The position numbers were made by a program, and so were the translations under genes. A stretch of 64,000 bases of DNA, taken from NCBI RefSeq assembly GCF_016107545.1, contig NZ_JABASS010000006.1, positions 62,001-126,000 of the forward strand, written 5' to 3'. Origin of the DNA: Psychrobacter namhaensis (GTDB lineage Bacteria > Pseudomonadota > Gammaproteobacteria > Pseudomonadales > Moraxellaceae). Under the pieces are notes generated by a model. That model did not search any database and was not told where the DNA came from. It worked only from the letters and a program-made list of their open reading frames with translations. Every line of letters begins with the position of its first letter. Within the stretch, counting starts at the first letter, position 1. This document shows, piece after piece, positions 49,871 to 58,700 of this stretch.

Positions 49871-50896
49871 TTATTCGCCTACACTGGTGTACAGTGCGCT
49901 AATAATTGCTGCTTTGTTTTTTTCTCGTTTGATACCTTCCCACAGGGTTTGCGCCTCACGATAACCTTTGGTCAGCATACCCAGCCACTGCTTATAGCGA
50001 CCCACTAAAACCACGTCATTTTTAGCTGCGCCCTCTAAGAATTTAATCTGATGAGCGATCAGATCTTGCCACAATAGTATCGTCGTATTTTCTGAATTTT
50101 TATGACGGTCACTATCGACTTGTGCAATCAAATCGGGACGAGTGACTGCGCCGCGACCTAACATTAGGTGGGGGGTTGCTGCTTGAGTCATACAATCCTT
50201 TGCTTGCTCTGCTGTCCATATCTCGCCATTGGCAATCACTGGAATGCTAAGCGCATTAAAATTTTGGATTTTATCCCAATAGGCAGGCGGCTTATAGCCT
50301 TGGGTTTTTGTGCGGGCATGAATGGTCAGCCAATCAGCGCCGCTAGAAGCAATGGCTGCGCGAATGTCATCCATGCGACTGGTGTCGGTATAGCCCAAAC
50401 GAATCTTCGCAGACACAGGAACATCGGTAGGTACAGCTCGACGCACGGCGCTGATAATGTCGTACATCACTTCTGGTTCATCAAGCAGCACTGAGCCGCC
50501 ACGATGACTATTGACGGTCTTAGCAGGACAACCAAAGTTGATATCAATGGCTGGTGCGCCAAGCTCACAAGCATAAGCCGCATTTTCTGCCATGAGCTGC
50601 GCGTCGCTACCGAGTAGCTGTACGTGAATGGGCGTGCCTGATGCTGTCTTGGCGCCATGGTGCAGCTCAGGGACGTATTTATAAAATACGTGAGCAGGCA
50701 AGAGATGCTGAGTGACTCGAATAAACTCACTGACTGACCAATCATAAGGACGGCCCAAGTCGGCGGCAATTTGCGTTAAGATTTGCCGCATCAAAGGATC
50801 AGTCAGGCCCTCCATTGGTGCAAGGAGGCGGACAGGGTCAGCAAATAACTGGTGTATGGTGTTTTGTCGTGCTTGAAGCTGCTGATTATGGTTCAT
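49871..50896 (-). CDS. dusC: tRNA-dihydrouridine(16) synthase DusC
   Basis: A 341-residue flavoenzyme. It has APMEGLTDPLMRQIL at the N-terminus, IDINFGCPAKTVNSHRGG with catalytic Cys123, LTIHARTKTQGYKPPA and MLGRGAVTRPDL. The APMEGL opening and the helical C-terminal domain (KQWLGMLTKGY) fit DusC rather than DusA or DusB. It reduces U16 in tRNA. Its 3' end converges on the MAPEG gene 46 bp away. Confidence 0.93.
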   Translation of the reverse strand: MNHNQQLQARQNTIHQLFADPVRLLAPMEGLTDPLMRQILTQIAADLGRPYDWSVSEFIRVTQHLLPAHVFYKYVPELHHGAKTASGTPIHVQLLGSDAQLMAENAAYACELGAPAIDINFGCPAKTVNSHRGGSVLLDEPEVMYDIISAVRRAVPTDVPVSAKIRLGYTDTSRMDDIRAAIASSGADWLTIHARTKTQGYKPPAYWDKIQNFNALSIPVIANGEIWTAEQAKDCMTQAATPHLMLGRGAVTRPDLIAQVDSDRHKNSENTTILLWQDLIAHQIKFLEGAAKNDVVLVGRYKQWLGMLTKGYREAQTLWEGIKREKNKAAIISALYTSVGE

Positions 50897-50968
50897 GCTG
50901 GTTATTCACTGCTAAGAAGTCGTTATAAATAGATCAGGTTTTAGGTTGATCGATAATACTAAGAAGGG

Positions 50969-52468
50969 TTAAGTGTTGCCGAAAATCACTTTTTTGCCCG
51001 TCTGTAATCCTGATATCAAGTCTTTAATATTATGAATATCCAAATTACTCTGCGCGCGCGTACAGGCGACATAAAGCAAGCGCAATTCTTCTGGGCTTAT
51101 TTTGACAGCATTGGTGGTGACATCATAATAAAAGTCATCATCCAATTGTACTTTTCCCCATTCCAGCCCTTTGGCTTTATGGGCCGTAGAGATGACATAG
51201 TCAGCATTTTCGATACTGGTTAGGCTGTTGACCGCTTGGCTGAGCACATTGGTGCCATGATCGTCGACCAATTTGACTAGGGTTTTTAGATCGCTGCCCT
51301 CAGAGGTTTCGGCGTACTCTTGTACATCACCCCAATTATAAAAATACGCCAGCTCGGGTACGCCGTAAGCGGATTTGCCGTTTTTTAAATTTTCTGCCGC
51401 CTGACAGAATTTGAGCATGCGATCGGTATCGGCTTGTAGCGCCACCCGATGGCCAAGTTTAAGACCTGTCAATAGCTGCGCCATGGCTGCGGCATTGGTA
51501 CGGCACAAAATGGCATCTTTTTTACTATGTACCATGCCTTTGTCGGTAGAGGATTGTTTATTGGGATTGCCTTTTAGCGGTACGTCTTCTTGCAAGGCTT
51601 TTAATAGAGTATTGGCCACTTCTGCAATCGGTTCACCAAAGCGAAACGACTGGGTCAATAAGGTTTGCGGTAGGGGCAGTTTTTTCATGGCATTGACTGC
51701 ACCGCGCCATTCGTAAATCTGCTGATGCGCGTCACCCACATAAATCACTTGCCGTGGCTGCTGAGTCAAAATCCCCATCATCAAGGGATCAGCATCTTGC
51801 GCTTCATCAAATAAGATAAAGTCCGCTGGAATGCTAGGCTTGGACAACGCCCAAAGCTTGAGATAAATGTCATGTCCGATACCGGCAGGATGACGGGCAT
51901 CGATCGACTGTAGCCAGCGCTGCTCAACGGCAGGGTAGAGCATCTCACGTAGCTGCTCTGCATCTGACGCATCGAGCCAGCTTGGAAACAGTATGTGCCT
52001 GGGTGCAGGATAGCTGGCATGCGTACTACAAAAATTGCTCACAGCATCGCTGACGAATCGCGACAGACGAGCTGGCGTCAGGGTAATGTATTTATTCACG
52101 CCATCCATTTGCCGACGTACTTGCACAGGTTGCAATCCCAAATCATCACCGAGACGTTTGGGAGAAAAGCGTGGCAACGACAGCTTGGCAGTGATATCGC
52201 GAGCGACATGTCGATAGGCCAGCGAGTGAAAGGTGCGACATTCTACATGGGGCGGAAACTTGGAGCGAGCATCATTGGCAATGGCTTTGTTAAAAGCCAA
52301 GTACAAACCGCGTCCACGTAGACGTTCACCGATCAGTTTTAGTGTCGTTGTCTTACCAGCGCCCGCATAAGCGACCACTTTAAATGACTTGTGATCCATT
52401 GCCATATTCAGCGCACTCAGCTGCTCGTCAGTGGGATCGCTCATATAAGCTGGCATAGATGCGGACAT
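50969..52468 (-). CDS. UvrD/Fbh1-like SF1 DNA helicase
   Basis: 499 residues from the ATG at 52468, with AGGTAG upstream. The SF1A motifs run in order: VVAYAGAGKTTTLKL (Walker A), AFNKAIANDA, CRTFHSLAYRH, ILFDEAQDADPLM (Walker B/II), QQIYEWRGA (III), LTQSFRFG (IV), STAHKAKGLEW (V) and LRLLYVACTRAQSN (VI). The length is well short of UvrD or Rep (about 700), and the FNKA/FHSLA pattern resembles Fbh1-type helicases. It probably removes recombination intermediates or protein from DNA; the exact role is unknown. It is a lone gene between dusC and tatC. Confidence 0.87.
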   Translation of the reverse strand: MSASMPAYMSDPTDEQLSALNMAMDHKSFKVVAYAGAGKTTTLKLIGERLRGRGLYLAFNKAIANDARSKFPPHVECRTFHSLAYRHVARDITAKLSLPRFSPKRLGDDLGLQPVQVRRQMDGVNKYITLTPARLSRFVSDAVSNFCSTHASYPAPRHILFPSWLDASDAEQLREMLYPAVEQRWLQSIDARHPAGIGHDIYLKLWALSKPSIPADFILFDEAQDADPLMMGILTQQPRQVIYVGDAHQQIYEWRGAVNAMKKLPLPQTLLTQSFRFGEPIAEVANTLLKALQEDVPLKGNPNKQSSTDKGMVHSKKDAILCRTNAAAMAQLLTGLKLGHRVALQADTDRMLKFCQAAENLKNGKSAYGVPELAYFYNWGDVQEYAETSEGSDLKTLVKLVDDHGTNVLSQAVNSLTSIENADYVISTAHKAKGLEWGKVQLDDDFYYDVTTNAVKISPEELRLLYVACTRAQSNLDIHNIKDLISGLQTGKKVIFGNT

Positions 52469-52685
52469 AATAAAGCTACCTAAAATACGAAAAGGGATTA
52501 AAAACAACGACGGCAAAAAAGCCACTGCATAAACAATGGCTGATAGACGATAGTGATGCTCAATCGTGATAATAAGCACTGAGCTCATTCATGGGATAAG
52601 GGAAAAACAAAATAATGGTAAATTAAAACATTATTTTTTTCTATTGAATAGATTTATATCAAACCACGTAAGGACATTAAGTCTT

Positions 52686-53567
52686 TTATTCTTTATCTAT
52701 TGAGGCAAGAGCAGGGCTAGGCTCATCTTTGATTAAAATTTTAGCCAAAAACAATCCAAGCTCAAACAATAACCACATTGGAATCGCTAGCATTAGCATC
52801 GATACGCCATCAGGCGGTGTGACGACGGCCGCCACGGCAAAACAACCAACAATAATATAACGACGTTTATCTTCTAGGCTCTGAATGGAGACAATGCCAG
52901 CCAATATCAATAGCAAGGTCACCACTGGAATCTCAAACGTTAACCCAAACACCATAAATAATTTTAAGGCAAAGTTTAGATAACTATCGATATCTGTCAT
53001 CGGTAGGACGTTTTGCGGGGCAAACATGATAAAGAATTTCAACACGCCTTTTAGCACGATAAAATAAGAGAAAGCCACGCCAGCATAGAATAAAAAGATA
53101 GAAGACAGAAGCACTGGTATAGCGATTTTCTTTTCTTTTTTATACAAGCCAGGCGCGACAAATGACCAGATTTGGTAGAGAATATAGGGCATCGCCAAAA
53201 ACGCGGCAACAAAAACGGTCAGTCGTATCGGTGCCATAAAGTTGGAGGTGATGTCTGTCGCAATCATCGTCGAGTTAGCAGGCAACTGGGCGACTAACGG
53301 ATCTGACAAAAAATTATACAGCTCGCGTGAAAACCCTGCTAAACCCAAAAATATCACCAGTACCGCCACACATATTTTGATGAGGTGTCTACGCAGTTCA
53401 ATCAGATGCTCAGTAATAGGCATATCAGCCAACGCATTTAAAACCTCGCCAGACTCCTTGTCATGGTCTGCCTTTGCCGTTGCTTTAACGTCTGGGGTAT
53501 CTGGGTGAGCCACATCTATATCAGTGATTTTTTCTTGGCGGCTTTTTTTGCGTTTGAACAATCCCAT
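52686..53567 (-). CDS. tatC: Sec-independent translocase TatC
   Basis: A 293-residue inner-membrane receptor for twin-arginine signal peptides, with six membrane segments. MPITEHLIELRRHLIKICV carries the conserved HLxELRRR-like signature after a charged N-terminal extension of about 50 residues. FSYFIVLKGVLKFF and FGLTFEIPVVTLLL, including the conserved Glu, are intact. The start overlaps the tatB stop as TAATG, and AGGAAA precedes it. Confidence 0.96.
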   Translation of the reverse strand: MGLFKRKKSRQEKITDIDVAHPDTPDVKATAKADHDKESGEVLNALADMPITEHLIELRRHLIKICVAVLVIFLGLAGFSRELYNFLSDPLVAQLPANSTMIATDITSNFMAPIRLTVFVAAFLAMPYILYQIWSFVAPGLYKKEKKIAIPVLLSSIFLFYAGVAFSYFIVLKGVLKFFIMFAPQNVLPMTDIDSYLNFALKLFMVFGLTFEIPVVTLLLILAGIVSIQSLEDKRRYIIVGCFAVAAVVTPPDGVSMLMLAIPMWLLFELGLFLAKILIKDEPSPALASIDKE

Positions 53568-54163
53568 TATTTGGTTTCCTGCTGATTTACAGAAGCCTGT
53601 GGCTTTAAGGGCTTGTCCAAATGAGCGTTTAATAACGTATCGGCCTTATAGTTCGGTAAGTATGGCGGCATAGGCAGACGACGCGCCTTGTCATAAGCAC
53701 CTAGGCGAAACCACATGTTTTCCCATGGTCTGGTGATCATGGGTTGAGCAACTGGCAGAGTATTGCTACGGTTGGCCGCGCCTACACCATCATCGTTGAG
53801 ATCGTGCTCTGGTTCTGGGCTGACTTCTGCGTGCTCTTTATTCGTGACGGTGGTATGTGTGGCCTTTATTGAGTGGCTTTGCGAGCTTTCAAACTCTTTC
53901 ATATTGCCCCGCATCTCAGCCATCTCTCGCCTCATCTCTGCTTCAGTTTGGCGAATCTTAGCCAGCTCTTTTTGCATTTGTTGCCGTGTCTCAGCTAAGT
54001 CCAGCTCCGCCTCTATCTCAGACTGTAGGGTGGAGACCGTGCGACGAATCTTGGCATACCATTGCCCAGCGGTACGCGCTGCCTGAGGCAGTTTTTCTGG
54101 ACCCAAGACAATGAGGGCGATAACACCAAAGAGGAGTAATTCAGAAAACCCAATATCAAACAT
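53567..54163 (-). CDS. tatB: Sec-independent translocase TatB
   Basis: A 198-residue protein. The N-terminal FDIGFSELLLFGVIALIVLG then PEKLP is the TatB membrane helix and amphipathic hinge. A long coiled coil follows (about 42-95, rich in E, Q, R and M), then a linker and a C-terminal segment (PWENMWFRLGAYDKARRLP) that is not part of the core family and might be lineage specific. It lies between tatA and tatC on the same strand. Confidence 0.93.
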   Translation of the reverse strand: MFDIGFSELLLFGVIALIVLGPEKLPQAARTAGQWYAKIRRTVSTLQSEIEAELDLAETRQQMQKELAKIRQTEAEMRREMAEMRGNMKEFESSQSHSIKATHTTVTNKEHAEVSPEPEHDLNDDGVGAANRSNTLPVAQPMITRPWENMWFRLGAYDKARRLPMPPYLPNYKADTLLNAHLDKPLKPQASVNQQETK

Positions 54164-54213
54164 AACGGCTGAATGTCACTATTTTAAATGAAGCAGGCTA
54201 GAGGCTGTAAGCG

Positions 54214-54486
54214 TTATACATTGTGCTTGTCATCAGCAGGCGCAGTATGAATATCGCTATCATTCACCTTTTTGTTTGCTGGATGTTCTGTTGTACGTGC
54301 ATTGCCCTCGTGGTCGAGGACAACATGCTTTTTGGCATGATCGCTCTCTTCGTCTTTGACCGCTTCTTTAAAGCCTTTGACCGCACCGCCCAAATCTTTG
54401 CCAGCATTCCTGAGTTTTGAGGTGCCAAATACGACAACCACCACAACCAACAGTATCAGCCAATGCGTAATAGAAAAACTACCCAT
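54214..54486 (-). CDS. tatA: Sec-independent translocase TatA
   Basis: A 90-residue pore-forming subunit. The membrane helix is [17 protein letters not shown], and the amphipathic helix [20 protein letters not shown] follows. The acidic, His-containing tail (about 45-90) is variable as expected. AAGGATACCATT precedes the ATG. It is first of tatABC, 193 bp after hisIE. Confidence 0.95.
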   Translation of the reverse strand: MGSFSITHWLILLVVVVVVFGTSKLRNAGKDLGGAVKGFKEAVKDEESDHAKKHVVLDHEGNARTTEHPANKKVNDSDIHTAPADDKHNV

Positions 54487-54679
54487 AATGGTATCCTTGT
54501 GACTTGGTTTTCAGTCTTTATATGCGTGCTTTGAGTTTATAAAAGCGTGAAAATAAAACAAAAAGCATCGATATATAGTTTGAAGTGAAACAGAGCTATA
54601 TTATAACCTGCCCTTATGACAAAAAGGTGAAAGCAACCACAATCAAATAGATTAGGCGCTTATTTTGTCATTTTACAAG

Positions 54680-55516
54680 TTAACGTGCGGCTTTTTCATC
54701 GATTCCTGAGAGACCAAAGCGCCGACCCAGCTCGTTTAACACGGCATCTGACTCTATATCGAACCACGCCAGTCCAACCAAGGTATGAAACCAGACATCC
54801 GCCACTTCATAAATGAGCTCATGACGGGCCTCATCGTACTGCGCTTTGTCTCTATTTTCATCACAATTGGCAAAGTCTTTGGCAGCGATGATACTCTCCG
54901 TACTCTCTTCACCAACTTTTTCTAATATCTTATTCAAGCCTTTAGCGTACAAGCTGGCCACATAAGAGCTGTCAGCATCGGCTTGTTTTCGCTCTACCAA
55001 TACCTGATCCAGTTGTTGTAACACCGAGTTTTTATCAACGCGTGCTTGGCCCGTGTCAGGGTTGGCAGTTGCGCGAGTGTTTTTGGTTTGAGAATTGGCA
55101 CTGGTAGACTCATGGGCTTGATAAATATCAGCAGGGTCTTTTAGGACTTTATCAACCGTCTGCCATTTTGGTGTTTGGCCAGATAAATCTAAACGCTGGT
55201 AAAAACAAGACTCGCGCCCAGTATGGCAAGCAATGCCACCCGCTTGGGTGACACTAAGCACAATCACATCGGCGTCACAGTCCAAGCGAATATCATGTAC
55301 GGTCTGAGTGTGACCTGACGACTCTCCTTTGTGCCACAATTTGGCCCGCGAGCGCGAAAAATAAACCGCGGTTTGTGTTTGCGCAGTCAATTGCAGCGCG
55401 TCGCTATTCATCCAAGCCATCATCAAAATACGACCAGACTTGTGATCTTGAGCAATTGCCGGAATTAAACCATCAGCATTAAAATTTATGGCGGTCAGCC
55501 AAGCAGGTAAAGTCAT
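54680..55516 (-). CDS. hisIE: Bifunctional phosphoribosyl-AMP cyclohydrolase / phosphoribosyl-ATP pyrophosphatase
   Basis: A 278-residue fusion for steps 2 and 3 of histidine synthesis. HisI (about 1-125) shows [25 protein letters not shown] and DCDADVIVL; the later [10 protein letters not shown] motif carries the zinc cysteines. A polar linker (about 130-165) leads to HisE, with [20 protein letters not shown] and [12 protein letters not shown]. It is followed by tatABC on the same strand, a common pairing in Pseudomonadales. Confidence 0.95.
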   Translation of the reverse strand: MTLPAWLTAINFNADGLIPAIAQDHKSGRILMMAWMNSDALQLTAQTQTAVYFSRSRAKLWHKGESSGHTQTVHDIRLDCDADVIVLSVTQAGGIACHTGRESCFYQRLDLSGQTPKWQTVDKVLKDPADIYQAHESTSANSQTKNTRATANPDTGQARVDKNSVLQQLDQVLVERKQADADSSYVASLYAKGLNKILEKVGEESTESIIAAKDFANCDENRDKAQYDEARHELIYEVADVWFHTLVGLAWFDIESDAVLNELGRRFGLSGIDEKAAR

Positions 55517-55718
55517 AATATGTCTATCATCTTATAGTGAAAAAGTAAAAAAAGGGTAAGGGGTTAGTCATTGACCATTCTATGGATGGTCAGAGTGATT
55601 TGAGTCAGACTGTTATCGGTATAAGGGCAACATTTGAATCAGTTGCTGTTTGAGCTGACATACTACTATCTAAGCTGACACCCTATTATTGTACGTGCGC
55701 CTAATGTATAGCGTCATT

Positions 55719-56162
55719 TTAATGCTTAAACAGATGCGGATACAACGCTTCTTTGATCGTGTGATCAAGTGGGGTTGTCTTATTCAGGCGAAAGTCATAA
55801 CTGACAAAATGCTGCCGTGCTTTTGCCACCGTTTCACCCGTGTACATACGGGTGACTCTTGTTATCAAGTTGCCGCCCTTATCATACAGTGGCTCAACGC
55901 CCACCTCAAACAATAGCTCTTCACGTACCCGTACACGGCTCATGATATGTAGCTGTAACTCATCAACCAATAAGCCTTGATAGTCCGCGTTGACCTCTTT
56001 AATACCTTTAGAGTATAAAAACCTTAAGCGTGCCTCAGATAATAAAGCGGTCAGGGATTCAAGCGTCATATATTGCCCAGTATCGATTTCGGTATGACGC
56101 ACACGCATTACCGTCTCGAAGACGAATAGATCATTATCAAAGTTTAACTCATGTTTTGACAC
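55719..56162 (-). CDS. Hot-dog fold acyl-CoA thioesterase-like protein
   Basis: I place the start at GTG 56162, which has AGGAG five bases upstream and gives 147 residues, the usual size of 4-hydroxybenzoyl-CoA-type thioesterases. A longer frame to 56333 adds 57 residues of low-complexity, His/Ser-rich sequence without a ribosome site. The core has VMRVRHTEIDTGQYMTLESL, aligned to the R-x-x-x-T/D-x-D-x-x-x-H active region but lacking the usual Asn/His details, and then SRVRVREELLFEVGV. The substrate is unknown. It is divergent from rpmI. Confidence 0.7.
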   Translation of the reverse strand: MSKHELNFDNDLFVFETVMRVRHTEIDTGQYMTLESLTALLSEARLRFLYSKGIKEVNADYQGLLVDELQLHIMSRVRVREELLFEVGVEPLYDKGGNLITRVTRMYTGETVAKARQHFVSYDFRLNKTTPLDHTIKEALYPHLFKH

Positions 56163-56457
56163 GTTATCTCCTAGACTGATTGCAGGTGATGAGCTCTGCT
56201 TATCATGGGATAGGTGGGCTGCGTCATAATGATTATGACCATAGGATGTAGAGTCAATAAAAGTGGTCAATAGCGTTGCTTTATCGGTGCTTAGATTATA
56301 CCAAAGCTTAGTGTTACTAAAGCACAGCTGCAACTGACATTCAATCTATTTAGAAAAATATTCGTTTTTTTATTAGGATGCTGTATGAGCAGATCGTCAC
56401 TCAGCTCATACAGGTTGTTTGTCTTTATGGGCGACTAGAAGAGAGCCAAAACTTTAC

Positions 56458-56487
56458 TTGGCAAAACAACGTGCTATCTGCTAAAAT
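56458..56487 (+). promoter_or_regulatory. Sigma-70 promoter for rpmI-rplT
   Basis: TTGGCA and TAAAAT are separated by 18 bases, 110 bp upstream of the rpmI ATG. The leader has GAGGCAAAT at 56503-56511, and the same nine bases recur at 56585-56593 as the rpmI ribosome binding site; ACCTC at 56498-56502 could pair with either. Confidence 0.6.
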
Positions 56488-56597
56488 AGCGCCTCCCACC
56501 TCGAGGCAAATAGAGAGATAGTTGTTGTTTATATGATGATTATTCATTATTACTATTTGACGACCAGGTTCTAACACAGAAAAAGAGGCAAATCATC

Positions 56598-56795
56598 ATG
56601 AAAGTTAAGATGAAAACCAGAAGCGGTGCCGCTAAACGCTTCAAAAAAACAGCGAACGGCTTTAAGCGTAAGCAAGCATTCAAAAGCCATATTTTGACCA
56701 AGAAATCAGCTAAGCGTATTCGCCAGTTGCGCGGTCTTAAGATGGTGGACAAGTCTGACGAAGCAGCAGTTCGTCGTATGTGCCCATACATCTAA
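56598..56795 (+). CDS. rpmI: 50S ribosomal protein L35
   Basis: A 65-residue, very basic protein. [19 protein letters not shown] and [15 protein letters not shown] are diagnostic. AGAGGCAAATCATC precedes the ATG. It precedes rplT by 135 bp. infC, which normally lies directly upstream of rpmI, is absent from this locus. Confidence 0.97.
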   Translation: MKVKMKTRSGAAKRFKKTANGFKRKQAFKSHILTKKSAKRIRQLRGLKMVDKSDEAAVRRMCPYI

Positions 56796-56930
56796 TAGCC
56801 TATTGTCACTTGTGTTTAATTAAAAATTATTTGATTAAAGATATCTGACTTTGCAATCTGACAACGATGTCTATTATTCAATGACATCGTGATTCGTTTA
56901 ACAATGATTAAAGAAATCTTGGAGTAAATT

Positions 56931-57287
56931 ATGGCCCGTGTAAAACGTGGTGTACAGGCAAATCGCCGTCACAAAAAAATCTTAAAGCGCGCAAAAGGCT
57001 ACTACGGTGCCCGTTCACGTGTTTACCGCGTAGCGGTACAAGCAGTGACCAAAGCTGGTCAATATGCATATCGTGACCGTCGCAACAAAAAACGTACTTT
57101 CCGTCGTCTTTGGATCGCACGTATCAATGCTGGTGCACGCTTAAACGGCTTAAGCTATAGCCGCTTTATCAATGGCATGAAAAAAGCTAACATCGCCATC
57201 GATCGTCGCGTTCTAGCAGACATCGCTATGCATGATGCAGCGACTTTCACAGCATTGGTCGAAAAAGCAAAAGCGGAATTGGCCTAA
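56931..57287 (+). CDS. rplT: 50S ribosomal protein L20
   Basis: A 118-residue assembly protein of the large subunit, with [19 protein letters not shown] and [20 protein letters not shown]. In E. coli L20 represses its own operon by binding the rpmI leader, so the repeated motif upstream of rpmI is worth noting. TTGGAGTAAATT precedes the ATG. Confidence 0.98.
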   Translation: MARVKRGVQANRRHKKILKRAKGYYGARSRVYRVAVQAVTKAGQYAYRDRRNKKRTFRRLWIARINAGARLNGLSYSRFINGMKKANIAIDRRVLADIAMHDAATFTALVEKAKAELA

Positions 57288-57373
57288 ATATTACCCATCC
57301 TTTAGGTATCAGGCTTACTTAAGCAAGTATCTAAACGGATAGGACTAATATTGATTAATAGTACGATATTAAT

Positions 57374-57403
57374 AAAAGCTACCGCTGGTCGGTGGCTTTT
57401 TTT
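57374..57403 (+). terminator. Terminator after rplT
   Basis: AAAGCTACC pairs with GGTGGCTTT around GCTGGTC (one wobble), followed by a seven-base T-run, 87 bp past rplT. The spacer to pheS, at 57581, holds no other feature I can support. Confidence 0.85.
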
Positions 57404-57515
57404 ATATTAAATTATTTTAAGCGTATGCGATGTTGGACTTGATTGACGTCAAAACACGCTGATCACCGTCTAAATATTCAAGCCATTCATATCATCTGTC
57501 TTTGTACTAAAATGA

Positions 57516-58646
<1,131 letters not shown>

Positions 58647-58700
58647 AGTTTCGTTGTTAATACGTCTACCTTTACTCCAAAAATTTGATTCGAGATATTT

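Noticed and set aside
56163-56333. 57-residue N-terminal extension of the thioesterase-like protein
   Set aside because: Low-complexity His/Ser-rich sequence without a ribosome site; AGGAG directly precedes GTG 56162.
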